A stretch of 64,000 bases of DNA from UBA8337 sp965662725 (GTDB taxonomy: Bacteria > Pseudomonadota > Alphaproteobacteria > RS24), in the NCBI GenBank assembly GCA_965662725.1, contig CBFIIT010000001.1, positions 110,149 to 174,148 of the forward strand, in the 5' to 3' direction. Below, piece after piece: positions 17,307-25,202 of the stretch (position 1 is the stretch's first letter; every line of letters begins with the position of its first letter). The position numbers were made by a program, and so were the translations under genes. Under the pieces are notes generated by a model. The model did not search any database. It had not been told where the DNA came from and worked only from the letters and a program-made list of their open reading frames with translations.

Positions 17307-17879
17307 TTATGCGCCCTCCGCATCGGCAAAATAATCAATTGCCGCCCATCCATATATCGCCTGCGCGCCGCCTAGGCGTTGATAATGCTGCGGGTTCATT
17401 CCGCCGAGCGCATAAACCCGCAACCTCAAACGACGCGCCAGCTCAAATAAATATTGCCCCCGTATCGCGCCCAAGCCGCGCGCGCCTTTATGGCTGGCTG
17501 TCTCAAAAACCGGAGATATGAAAACCGTATCAAAACCGGCTTTATGAGCGGCCGATAATTCCATCATATTATGAACTGCTGCCATATCACCTATTTTCGG
17601 CACCCCGCCCCGCGCGGCGGCGCGAGAAATCAAATAAGACGGACAATGAAATTGCGCATGAAAGCGTTGCGCCAAAGCGCGGTCACCGGCAATAGCCAAG
17701 GCGCGGCCTTGCTTGCGGCAGGCTTTCGCCATTTCAGCGGCCAGCAATTGTCGTTGCGGCAAATGATAATCACGCAACACCAAACCGACATGGCGCGGCT
17801 GGCGCGAAAGGGCAGCACGCCAATCCGGCAAGCGCACCGCATCGCTGAACATCCAAATTTTTGGCCGGGGCGTAAACAT
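17307..17879 (-). CDS. Thiamine-phosphate synthase-like (ThiE/TenI family) protein, divergent
   Basis: About 190 residues with a TIM-barrel ThiE/TenI pattern. GLVLRDYHLP is near the N-terminus, FISPVFETASHKGARGLG matches the family's phosphate-side block (PVF-T-SH-GA-GLG), and YALGGMNPQHYQRLGGAQAIYGWAAI is the last strand with the glycine-rich phosphate site. The internal HLGQ-x-D motif of true ThiE is not present; HCPSYLISR occupies that place. Thiamine-phosphate synthase activity is therefore doubtful; TenI-like or another role is possible. Start chosen at ATG 17879 so that it does not overlap the divergent yggS gene. The frame is open to 18002. Confidence 0.6.
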   Translation of the reverse strand: MFTPRPKIWMFSDAVRLPDWRAALSRQPRHVGLVLRDYHLPQRQLLAAEMAKACRKQGRALAIAGDRALAQRFHAQFHCPSYLISRAAARGGVPKIGDMAAVHNMMELSAAHKAGFDTVFISPVFETASHKGARGLGAIRGQYLFELARRLRLRVYALGGMNPQHYQRLGGAQAIYGWAAIDYFADAEGA

Positions 17880-17956
17880 GGCGCATAATTTGGCCGCTTC
17901 ATGCGCGTATGGCAAGAGATGAGACGCCAAACACAGGACATGATATATAAAGTGCC

Positions 17957-18655
17957 ATGACAAAGACCCATTCAAACGACTCCCATCAAACCCTTGAGGC
18001 ACGCCGCGCCGACATTATCAAGCGGATGCAAGCGGCGGCCAATATGGCCGGACGTCCGGCAGATGAGGTAACGCTTTTGGCGATTTCCAAAACGCAACCG
18101 GCTGAGATAATTTCTGAAGCTTTGGCGCTCGGCTATCGTCATTTCGGTGAAAACCGCGTGCAGGAGGCGGCCGATAAATGGCCCTCTTTAAAAGCCGCTT
18201 ATGACGATATTGAATTGCATTTGGTCGGCCCGCTTCAGACCAATAAGGTGAAAGAAGCCATTGCCCTATTTGATGTTATCCAAACATTGGATCGCGAAAA
18301 GCTGGCGCGTAAATTGGCGGCGCTGAAAGACAACCCCGCATTTCCGACGCTTTATGTGCAGGTCAATACCGGCAATGAGCCGCAAAAATCCGGTGTCAAA
18401 CCGGCTGAACTAGCCGCTTTTCTAGCGCTTTGCCAGGATGAGCTGGGGCTTGAGATCAGCGGGCTTATGTGTTTGCCGCCGGTCGATGAGGCGGCCGGCC
18501 CGCATTTTGCGTTGCTGGGCAAATTGGCCGCGGCGCATAATATGGCTGCTTTATCTATGGGGATGAGCGGTGATTTTGAAACGGCGATTGGCCTCGGTGC
18601 GACGCATATTCGTCTCGGCACAGCGCTTTTTGGGCCACGCGATAAAACGGCTTAA
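17957..18655 (+). CDS. yggS: YggS family pyridoxal phosphate homeostasis protein
   Basis: Cytoplasmic PLP-binding protein (PLPBP/PROSC family) involved in vitamin B6 and amino-acid homeostasis without known catalysis. 232 residues. The PLP lysine is Lys45 in LLAISKTQP. FGENRVQEA, HLVGPLQTNKVK and GLMCLPPVD follow, and SMGMSGDFETAI with GATHIRLGTALFG closes the barrel. All are signature blocks. Its 3' end overlaps the convergent L,D-transpeptidase gene by 4 bases. Confidence 0.94.
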   Translation: MTKTHSNDSHQTLEARRADIIKRMQAAANMAGRPADEVTLLAISKTQPAEIISEALALGYRHFGENRVQEAADKWPSLKAAYDDIELHLVGPLQTNKVKEAIALFDVIQTLDREKLARKLAALKDNPAFPTLYVQVNTGNEPQKSGVKPAELAAFLALCQDELGLEISGLMCLPPVDEAAGPHFALLGKLAAAHNMAALSMGMSGDFETAIGLGATHIRLGTALFGPRDKTA

Positions 18656-19176
18656 CCGCCGCGCACCTCAAGAAAACCACCTAAAGCCGCATTGCCAAGC
18701 ACAAATTGCATGGCTTGTTTGTCAATCGCGACACAGCCCAAAGTCGGGCGATAATTGTTTTTTTCCAAATGCAGAAATATCGCACTTCCCGCGCCTTTTT
18801 TCGGCGGCGCATCATTATGGCCCAGCTCGACCAGCACATCATAGAGCCGGTCGTGCCGCCATAGCCGTTCATGCGAAAAGCGACAAGGACGGGTGATGGG
18901 GCGATTGTAAAAACCCGCCCTCACATCATCACACCAGCCGCTTTTCTGCTGGATAATTGATATTGGCAGTGCCGTTTGGGGTCGTTTAATACGGTCGGCG
19001 CGATACCAGACGCGGCGTAAGGCAAAGCGTCCGAGCGGGGTTTTGCCATCGCCTTCTCGCTTTTCTTCGGTCACACCGGCATGGCCCAGCGCGCAACGGG
19101 TTTGGAAATGGCCGCATCGCAAAACCCCTTTTTGCGGATTGGCGGCGTGGGCGGTAACAATTATCGGTCGTATCAT
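18652..19176 (-). CDS. L,D-transpeptidase (YkuD-type) family protein
   Basis: 174 residues with the YkuD-fold catalytic signature: His136 in FLHLEKN and Cys148 in RPTLGCVAI, the H-x(n)-S/T-x-G-C pattern. In this subfamily, EGDGKTPLG near residue 41-49 is also conserved. Such enzymes form 3-3 peptidoglycan crosslinks or attach proteins to peptidoglycan. No signal peptide is apparent at the N-terminus (MIRPIIVTAHAANPQ), which is common in this short subgroup, so localisation is uncertain. Next to the OmpR-type regulator, from which it diverges across 177 bases. Confidence 0.85.
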   Translation of the reverse strand: MIRPIIVTAHAANPQKGVLRCGHFQTRCALGHAGVTEEKREGDGKTPLGRFALRRVWYRADRIKRPQTALPISIIQQKSGWCDDVRAGFYNRPITRPCRFSHERLWRHDRLYDVLVELGHNDAPPKKGAGSAIFLHLEKNNYRPTLGCVAIDKQAMQFVLGNAALGGFLEVRGG

Positions 19177-19353
19177 GGCGACAGATTAACACGGTTTATG
19201 CGCTAGTGTCGTTATCGCCTATCGGCACCAGCTATTAAACGGCTGCGAAATATGCTATTTGAAAGAGCCGGGCTCGGCCCTGGCAGCGTTTGTTTTCGGT
19301 TTCCCTGTTGTTTCCGGCGCGCGAAACGGGCAAGCTTGTTTTATTGGGACACT

Positions 19354-20043
19354 ATGGCAGCACAGCAAAAAATATTACTGGTAGAAGATGATGACACTTT
19401 GGCTGAATTATTGGCCGAGCAATTATCCTTGCATGATGAATTTGCTTTAATGCAGGCCGAGACCGCGGCACAAGCGCTGGCGGTAACCGCGAGCGAAAAA
19501 TTTGATTTAATTCTCTTGGATGTCGGCCTGCCCGATCAAGACGGCCGTGAGACCTGCAAGATTTTGCGCAAAAACAATATTACCGCGCCGATCATCATGC
19601 TGACCGGCGCGGCCAGCGAAGCAGATATGATTTTGGGCTTGGATGCCGGGGCCAATGATTATGTGACCAAGCCGTTTAAGTTCGGCGTTTTACTGGCGCG
19701 CATGCGGGCGCATTTGCGCAATCATGAATTAACCGAAACGGCAGAGTTGAAAATCGGCCCCTATGCCTTCAAGCCATTGGTCAAAATATTGCAAACCGAA
19801 AGCGGTGATAAAATTCGTCTGACCGAAAAAGAAACCAATATTTTGAAATTTTTGCACCGCGCCAAGGGGGCTGCCGTATCGCGCGATAAATTATTGGATG
19901 AGGTATGGGGCTATAATGCGCAAGTCTCAACCCATACGCTGGAAACGCATATTTATCGGCTGCGTCGTAAAATAGAAGCCGACCCAAGCGACGCAAAATT
20001 ATTACGCACCACTGAGGGTGGCTATAGCTTGCAGGCCGAATAG
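19354..20043 (+). CDS. OmpR/PhoB-family response regulator, orphan (CenR-like?)
   Basis: 229-residue two-domain regulator. The receiver has acidic pocket VEDDD (10-14), phospho-acceptor Asp56 in LILLDVGLPD and lysine in YVTKPFKFG. The winged-helix effector has RLTEKETNILKFL, VWGYNAQVSTHTLETHIYRLR and ends GGYSLQAE. No histidine kinase is adjacent. The pattern resembles the conserved alphaproteobacterial envelope regulator CenR (OtpR in Brucella), and the L,D-transpeptidase neighbour fits an envelope role, but that assignment is inference from memory of the family. Start ATG 19354 was preferred over 19252, which would add a 34-residue Cys/Phe/Arg-rich non-receiver segment. Confidence 0.85.
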   Translation: MAAQQKILLVEDDDTLAELLAEQLSLHDEFALMQAETAAQALAVTASEKFDLILLDVGLPDQDGRETCKILRKNNITAPIIMLTGAASEADMILGLDAGANDYVTKPFKFGVLLARMRAHLRNHELTETAELKIGPYAFKPLVKILQTESGDKIRLTEKETNILKFLHRAKGAAVSRDKLLDEVWGYNAQVSTHTLETHIYRLRRKIEADPSDAKLLRTTEGGYSLQAE

Positions 20044-20044
20044 C

Positions 20045-20524
20045 TTATTTGGTGAAGGCCGCTTCCGCCCCATCAATTTGCGGATAACCCGAAACATAAT
20101 CTTCATGCATGCGGATGGCGCGGGCGGTAGAGATTTTCATTGCCACAAATTGCGTCATGCCGCGCGCCAATTCGCGCCCGTCTCCGGCCAATAATTGAAA
20201 CCGGCGGCGCAGCTTTAAACGCCCATCATTAAGGCTTATCCATGTGCCGATATGCACTTGCTCACCGGCCAGTGCGGCATCGCGATAATCAATCTCATGG
20301 CGGGTCACCACAAAGCCGCAATCGCGCGCTTGAAAAGCGGCGAAGTCAAACCCCAAATATTTCGAGTGTTCCCAAGCGGTGCGCGCCATCCAGCCGAGAT
20401 AGACGACATTATTGACATGGTTGAAATCATCAATATCGCGGTCGCGCACTTTTGTGGTCAGAATATATTGCGGCGGCAAGTGCCAGCCGGATAGGGTTTT
20501 CGGATCGTTTTCGGAATTTTGCAT
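20045..20524 (-). CDS. Hotdog-fold acyl-CoA thioesterase (YbgC/FadM-like)
   Basis: 159 residues with the 4-hydroxybenzoyl-CoA thioesterase signature: VRDRDIDDFNHVNNVVYLGW near residues 26-45, in which the aspartate, histidine and double asparagine are the typical active-site region. Hydrolyses acyl-CoA thioesters in the cytoplasm; chain specificity is unknown. Convergent with the response regulator (1 base between stops) and divergent from a second, PaaI-type hotdog thioesterase. Confidence 0.82.
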   Translation of the reverse strand: MQNSENDPKTLSGWHLPPQYILTTKVRDRDIDDFNHVNNVVYLGWMARTAWEHSKYLGFDFAAFQARDCGFVVTRHEIDYRDAALAGEQVHIGTWISLNDGRLKLRRRFQLLAGDGRELARGMTQFVAMKISTARAIRMHEDYVSGYPQIDGAEAAFTK

Positions 20525-20602
20525 AGCGGTAGATTAGCAGGCTGCTTGCCGACTTGCCAGCCATGCGGCTTGCACCTAGTGTCAGGGCTCGAGAGAAATC
20601 AG

Positions 20603-21124
20603 ATGAGTGTCGACCGGAGACGAAAGATTATGAGTGCAACCGCGATTAATGTTGCCATGCTGGGTACCAGCCGCGATGGTTTTGAAACAGAGAGTGAAAA
20701 TTGGCCGCCCAATGTAAAGGCGGCGCATGATAAGCCCTCGCCGACATCGGCTCATTTGGGGCTGGAATTGCTGGCCGTTGATAAGGCGGGCGGCAGTGTT
20801 GAAATGGCGTTTAATGCCGGCGACCAGCTTTGCAATAAATGGGGCGGCATTCAGGGCGGTAATGTTGCCGCCATGTTGGATGATGCCATGGCCTTTGCCA
20901 TTGGCCTCAATCTCGATTGGGGGCAGATTAGCCCGACTTTGGAATTGAAAGTATCCATGTTGGCGCCGGCGCGGCCGGGACGCCTCTATGCGACCGGTCA
21001 AGTGGTGCGCCGCGGCCGTTCGGTCGGCTTTGTCGAGGGCGCGCTTTATGATGCGGAAGGGCAATTGCTGGCCACCGGCTCATCAACCGCCAATTTTGTG
21101 ACGTTGAAGAAACGCGATAAATAA
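20603..21124 (+). CDS. PaaI-type hotdog thioesterase
   Basis: About 173 residues. The hotdog core has NKWGGIQGGNVAAMLDDAMAFA (seen as GGIQGGNVAAMLDDAMA), the PaaI-type G-x-x-x-G-G active-site turn followed by the D on the long helix, and strands ISPTLELKVSMLAPARPG and GSSTANFV. Likely an acyl-CoA thioesterase; substrate unknown. Start uncertain: ATG 20603 follows GAGAG at good spacing, whereas ATG 20630 (27 bases later) follows GGAG. Downstream, the AhpD-like gene begins after 24 bases, so the two are probably cotranscribed. Confidence 0.8.
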   Translation: MSVDRRRKIMSATAINVAMLGTSRDGFETESENWPPNVKAAHDKPSPTSAHLGLELLAVDKAGGSVEMAFNAGDQLCNKWGGIQGGNVAAMLDDAMAFAIGLNLDWGQISPTLELKVSMLAPARPGRLYATGQVVRRGRSVGFVEGALYDAEGQLLATGSSTANFVTLKKRDK

Positions 21125-21148
21125 CACCGAACAAAATAGGAGAGCGAC

Positions 21149-21739
21149 ATGGCGCATATGAAAATTGCCACTGACGAAAAACTGGACGCTGTCAAAGATG
21201 AATTGGCGCTGGCGGCGGCGGTGATGGGTTTTGAGGCCAATAGCTTGAAAATTATGGCGCATCGGCCGGAAATTTTGCGCGGCTTTATGGCTTTATCGGC
21301 ATCGATTTTGGGCCCTGACGGTATTTTGCCGCCGGGTTTGCGGCAAATGATTGCCTATTTGGCCAGCGCGACGGCGGGGTGTAATTATTGCCAGGCGCAT
21401 ACCGCGCATGGTGCGCATGAGCGCGGTGTCGAGACACAAAAAATTGAAAATATCTGGGCATATGAAAGCAGCGATTTGTTTTCTGAAGCCGAGCGCGCCG
21501 CTTTGAGTTTGGCACAAGCCGGTGCGGGCCTACCCAATCGCGCGACACAAGCGCATTTTGACGCGCTGGCGCCGCATTTTAACGAGGCGGAAATTTGCGA
21601 AATTGTTGCGACCGTTTCGCTGTTTGGCTTTCTCAATCGGTGGAATGACACGCTGGCGACACCGCTTGAGGACAGCCCTTTGGCTTTTGCCGAAGCGCAT
21701 TTAACCGCCGGCAATTGGAAACCGGAGCGGCATAAATAG
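21149..21739 (+). CDS. Carboxymuconolactone decarboxylase/AhpD-like (peroxidase-related) protein
   Basis: 196-residue helical protein. The AhpD-type redox motif is intact: ATAGCNYCQAHTAHGA with Cys78, Cys81 and His84. In AhpD-like proteins these residues reduce peroxides or a partner peroxiredoxin. ESDLFSEAERAALSLA and EICEIVATVSLFGFLNRWND are conserved later blocks of peroxidase-related CMD proteins. Substrate is unknown. It has GGAG about 9 nt upstream of ATG 21149. Confidence 0.87.
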   Translation: MAHMKIATDEKLDAVKDELALAAAVMGFEANSLKIMAHRPEILRGFMALSASILGPDGILPPGLRQMIAYLASATAGCNYCQAHTAHGAHERGVETQKIENIWAYESSDLFSEAERAALSLAQAGAGLPNRATQAHFDALAPHFNEAEICEIVATVSLFGFLNRWNDTLATPLEDSPLAFAEAHLTAGNWKPERHK

Positions 21740-21752
21740 CGTATAGTCATTC

Positions 21753-23012
21753 ATGAGTGAGCCAATGTCCAAAACCGGCGGCCATAAATCCGAATGGCGG
21801 CTGCGGCAAGTAACCGATGAGTTAAACGCGCGTCCGTTTCCGCGCTTTTCCCTGCCGACTGCGATTTTTCGTCTTTGTCTTTCCGGCGATGAGGCGTTTG
21901 ACGGTTTGCGCGCCCTATTGGAAGGGATGTTGCCGGATCTCGATTGGGATGGCGGCGGTCGGCTGATGCGCACCAGGCTGGGCGATGTGCAGTTCAATAT
22001 TGAGCGGCATACGGAATTCATCTCGCTGACCTTAATAGATGAAAAAGCCGAACAAGGTTCGGCGGCACAGCATTTGCCGGAAGACTGGGCATCAAAAACC
22101 CGCGGCGAGATTGTCGTGGCGGTGGATTGCCAATGCAGCATAAGCGGCGCGGCGCGAGATGGCTGGACATGCGCCAGCACTTTGGATAACGGGCTGGCCG
22201 ATGTGTTCTTCGATTTTAAAGTGGCGGAAGACGGGCACACGAAAATCGCTTTGGATTTTGCCGCCGATACGGATGTGCGCGATATTGGCCGCATTGCCTT
22301 GCAAGTTATGGAAATAGAGACCTATCGTTCTTTTGCCGCTATTGGCTTGCCCTTGGCGCGCGCCGCGCAGGCACAAATGACCGAAATCGCCGCGCGTGTG
22401 CCGACAGCAGCGGAAAGCATGGGCGATGCTAATGGCGCGGCGGCGGAAAGCGCGCGCTTCTCTGTGCTCAGCGGTTTGACCGGCGAGTTGGAAGATGTAT
22501 GGCGGCGCACTTCATTTCGATTTGCAGCTTGCAGCGCCTATTGGGATTTGGTGACGGCGCGCTTGGCGCAGCTAAATGAAAAAGCCTTTGATAATCGCAT
22601 CACGGTTGGCGGGTTTTTGGAGCGCCGCTTGCAGCCGGCGATTGCCACCTATAATGCGACCGAGCGTCGTCGCCATGATTTGGTCGAGCAAATTGCCGCC
22701 ATGACCGGCCTTTTGCAGACCCGCATTGAACTGGATATGCAGCAGCAAAATGCCGATCTTTTAACCTCTTTAAACCATGCAGCGGAACGCCAATTGCGTT
22801 TGCAGCATACGGTGGAGGGTGTCTCGACCGTTGCGATTTCTTATTATTTGGTCAATTTATTGGATGCGCCGGCCGCCTATTTAATCGCCGCCATGCCATG
22901 GCTTGACCCGCTGGTCGTGCGCATGGCTTTGGTGGCCATTGCCGTGCCCGTGGTATGGCTATTAATCCGCCGCTTGCTGCGGGCAACTGTCGGGCGCGAT
23001 AAGAAAGAATAG
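21753..23012 (+). CDS. DUF3422 membrane protein
   Basis: 419 residues. The N-terminal block VTDELNARPFPRF (about 18-30) is the DUF3422 hallmark. A long soluble domain follows, then helical segments rich in Gln and Leu (coiled-coil-like, about 285-355). The C-terminus has two hydrophobic segments, VSTVAISYYLVNLLDAPAAYLIA and MALVAIAVPVVWLLI (about 357-410), and ends in a basic tail. Function is unknown; the topology suggests a large cytoplasmic domain anchored to the inner membrane. Starts 13 bases after the AhpD-like gene. A second in-frame ATG at 21765 is possible. Confidence 0.85.
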   Translation: MSEPMSKTGGHKSEWRLRQVTDELNARPFPRFSLPTAIFRLCLSGDEAFDGLRALLEGMLPDLDWDGGGRLMRTRLGDVQFNIERHTEFISLTLIDEKAEQGSAAQHLPEDWASKTRGEIVVAVDCQCSISGAARDGWTCASTLDNGLADVFFDFKVAEDGHTKIALDFAADTDVRDIGRIALQVMEIETYRSFAAIGLPLARAAQAQMTEIAARVPTAAESMGDANGAAAESARFSVLSGLTGELEDVWRRTSFRFAACSAYWDLVTARLAQLNEKAFDNRITVGGFLERRLQPAIATYNATERRRHDLVEQIAAMTGLLQTRIELDMQQQNADLLTSLNHAAERQLRLQHTVEGVSTVAISYYLVNLLDAPAAYLIAAMPWLDPLVVRMALVAIAVPVVWLLIRRLLRATVGRDKKE

Positions 23013-23028
23013 ATTTTAGAGAAGTTTC

Positions 23029-23103
23029 TGGAGCGGGCGATGAGATTCGAACTCACGACCCCAACCTTGGCAAGGTTGTGCTCTACCCCTGAGCTACGCC
23101 CGC
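23029..23103 (-). tRNA. tRNA-Gly(GCC)
   Basis: The minus strand folds into a complete cloverleaf: acceptor stem GCGGGCG pairing with CGCCCGC, D arm GCTC...GAGC, anticodon stem AACCT/AGGTT with loop containing GCC, T arm with TTCGAAT, discriminator T and an encoded CCA. The GCC anticodon assigns glycine. It lies between the plus-strand DUF3422 and thioredoxin-TPR genes. The 240 bases from 23104 to 23345 beyond its 5' end hold no gene that I can see; they must contain promoters for both. Confidence 0.97.
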
Positions 23104-23345
23104 AATGCCAGAACGCCCAAGCTTATGCACCATCGCCGCTCATTTGACAAGCGTCATCTTATCAAGAGATAGTAAATCCCATGTTTTTCATGGCGGCATT
23201 TTGCCCCCTTGGAAAAACCACATTAACTGCCCATTTACGGTATAGAGAAACGACACCCGTTAACCGAATTGGGGCGCCAAATTAAGGCCCTTTTATAAAC
23301 CAAGACCGACGCCGCTTGCGACAAGCCGCAAAGCCAGAGGATAAA

Positions 23346-24263
23346 ATGGAATTAACACCGCAAGACCCGCTAGACGCACCCATAAGTGCTGCTGCCAGCA
23401 TTGATGTGACAACAGAAAGCTTTATGGCCGATGTGATTGAAGGCTCAAAGCAGCGTTTGGTCTTGCTGGATTTATGGGCCCCTTGGTGCGGCCCATGCAA
23501 GCAATTAACGCCGGTATTGGAAAAACTGGCGACGCAATCCGATGGCGCGGTGCAATTGGCGAAAATGAATATTGATGAGCATCCGGCGGTGGCGCAACAA
23601 TTGCAGGTGCAATCGATTCCGGCGGTTTTTGCCTTTAAAGACGGACAACCGGTGGACGGTTTTATGGGCGCGCTGCCCGAAAGCGAGGTGAAAAAATTCC
23701 TCGAAAAACATATTGATGACGGTTTGGGCTTGTCGGCGGCTGAAGCGCTGATGGAAACGGCAAGCGAGGCCTTGGCGGCCGGCCAGTTGGAAGATGCGTT
23801 GGAATGCTATCAAGCGGCAATTGAGCAAGAGCCGGACAATGTCGCTGCTATGGCCGGTTTGGCGCAAGCGCATTTGGCGGCCAATGATAAGCAAGCTGCA
23901 GCCGCCATATTGGAGGCAGCTCCGGCGCATGATAATGACCCGCAATTGGCGGCGGCGCGTGCTGCTTTGGCCTTGGCCGATAAAACCGATATGGCCGAAT
24001 TGGGTGATGCGGCGCCATTGCAGGCGGCATTGGAAAAAAACGCCGATGATCATCAGGCGCGTTTTGATTTGGCGCTGGCGCATCATGCGGCCGGGCGACG
24101 CGAAGCGGCATTGGATGAATTGCTGGAATTGGTAGCGCGCAAGCGCGATTGGAATGAAGAGGCGGGGCGCAAACAATTGGTCGAATTTTTTGACGCTTAT
24201 GGCGCACAAGATGAGCTGGTCATTGCCGCGCGCAAGCGTCTTTCTTCTCTACTGTTTTCGTAA
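23346..24263 (+). CDS. cnoX: Thioredoxin-TPR chaperone of the CnoX (YbbN) family with an intact CGPC site
   Basis: 305 residues: N-terminal thioredoxin domain with WAPWCGPCKQ (Cys48, Cys51) and the cis-proline region QSIPAVFAFKDG, followed by a helical TPR-like region (about residues 140-300) beginning DALECYQAAIEQEPDNVAAMAGLAQAHLA. E. coli CnoX lacks the redox cysteines, whereas alphaproteobacterial forms such as Caulobacter's keep them and can reduce disulfides. Family role is holding oxidised or unfolded proteins and handing them to GroEL. ATG 23346 has AGAGG at 5-base spacing; an upstream in-frame start at 23316 is not needed. The LON-domain gene follows after 47 bases. Confidence 0.9.
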   Translation: MELTPQDPLDAPISAAASIDVTTESFMADVIEGSKQRLVLLDLWAPWCGPCKQLTPVLEKLATQSDGAVQLAKMNIDEHPAVAQQLQVQSIPAVFAFKDGQPVDGFMGALPESEVKKFLEKHIDDGLGLSAAEALMETASEALAAGQLEDALECYQAAIEQEPDNVAAMAGLAQAHLAANDKQAAAAILEAAPAHDNDPQLAAARAALALADKTDMAELGDAAPLQAALEKNADDHQARFDLALAHHAAGRREAALDELLELVARKRDWNEEAGRKQLVEFFDAYGAQDELVIAARKRLSSLLFS

Positions 24264-24310
24264 ACCGCATTTTTAAAAACGGCGCTTCAGCCGACTTGGA
24301 TAGGACCCTT

Positions 24311-24964
24311 ATGTCATTTGAAATCGAGACGATTGCCGAATTGCCCGACACAGTGCCGCTATTTCCCTTGGACGGGGTGCTGCTTTTGCCGCGCGGACAA
24401 TTGCCGCTGAATATATTTGAGTCGCGCTATTTGAAAATGTTTGAAGATGCGCTGGGTCGTGGGCGGCTATTGGGTATTATCCAGCCGGATGAAGATGGCG
24501 GCTTGCAAAAAGTCGGTTGTCTGGGGCGCATCACTTCTTTTAGCGAAACCGAAGATGGTCGCATGATGGTCTCTTTGACCGGCGTGGCGCGGTTTCGCGT
24601 TGCGGAAGAATTGGAAGTTATGACCCCCTATCGGCAAGCGCGGGCTGATTATCAACCCTATGAAAGCGATCTCATCGCCGATATTGGCAGCCTTGATGTC
24701 AATCGCGATGGGGTGCTGGATATTTTGAAACGCTATCTCGATGCCAATGGCATGCAGGCCGATTGGCCGGCCATTGAAAGCTCAAATAATGAAGCCTTGG
24801 TCAATTCGCTGTGTATTATCAGCCCCTATGGCGGACAAGAAAAGCAAGCCATGCTGGAGGCCGCCAGCCTCGCAGAACGGGCTGAGATTTTAATCGCTTT
24901 GACGGAAATGGTGCTGGCGCAAATGAGCCAGACAGGCGGCGCCAATGATAATGCAGTGCAATAG
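24311..24964 (+). CDS. LON substrate-binding-domain protein
   Basis: 217 residues consisting of the N-terminal (substrate-recognition) domain of Lon without ATPase or protease domains. The family block VPLFPLDGVLLLPRGQLPLNIFE (seen as VPLFPLDGVLLLPRGQLPL) and RYLKMFEDALG, GCLGRITSF and GVARFRV are present. Function is not established; in Alphaproteobacteria it typically lies between the thioredoxin-TPR gene and Trm112, which suggests a protein-quality role. Start ATG 24311 with AGGA about 7 nt upstream. The Trm112 gene follows after 11 bases. Confidence 0.88.
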   Translation: MSFEIETIAELPDTVPLFPLDGVLLLPRGQLPLNIFESRYLKMFEDALGRGRLLGIIQPDEDGGLQKVGCLGRITSFSETEDGRMMVSLTGVARFRVAEELEVMTPYRQARADYQPYESDLIADIGSLDVNRDGVLDILKRYLDANGMQADWPAIESSNNEALVNSLCIISPYGGQEKQAMLEAASLAERAEILIALTEMVLAQMSQTGGANDNAVQ

Positions 24965-24975
24965 GCGAGGCTGAA

Positions 24976-25149
24976 ATGAGTGAAAAATTAGACCCGGCAA
25001 TTTTGGAATTATTGGTTTGTCCGCTTACCCATGGGCCTTTGCGTTATGATGAGGCGGCGGATGAGCTTATATCAAAAGAAGCCGGCCTGGCGTTTCCGGT
25101 GCGCGACGGCATTCCGGTGATGCTGCCTGAAGAAGCGCGCAAGCTTTAA
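24976..25149 (+). CDS. Trm112-family protein (YcaR-like)
   Basis: Small protein of 57 residues. DPAILELLVCPLTHGPLRYD at the N-terminus and GLAFPVRDGIPVMLPEEAR at the C-terminus are the Trm112p signature. Bacterial members are small activator or zinc-ribbon-like partners whose targets are mostly unknown. Only one of the possible four cysteines is present (CPLTHGPL), as in many bacterial YcaR proteins, so zinc binding is unlikely. Probably the last gene of the cnoX-LON-Trm112 operon. Convergent with the UbiH-like gene. Confidence 0.9.
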   Translation: MSEKLDPAILELLVCPLTHGPLRYDEAADELISKEAGLAFPVRDGIPVMLPEEARKL

Positions 25150-25170
25150 GGCTCATTTTTAAAGTTCATT

Positions 25171-25202
25171 GTTTAGAGCTTACTGAGTTTAGAGCTTACT
25201 GA
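25171..25202. repeat. Perfect 16-bp tandem duplication at a gene end
   Basis: GTTTAGAGCTTACTGA occurs twice head to tail (25171-25186 and 25187-25202). The second copy contains the stop codon of the minus-strand UbiH-like gene, so either copy could supply the stop. It lies in the short convergent gap between Trm112 and that gene. Confidence 0.9.
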
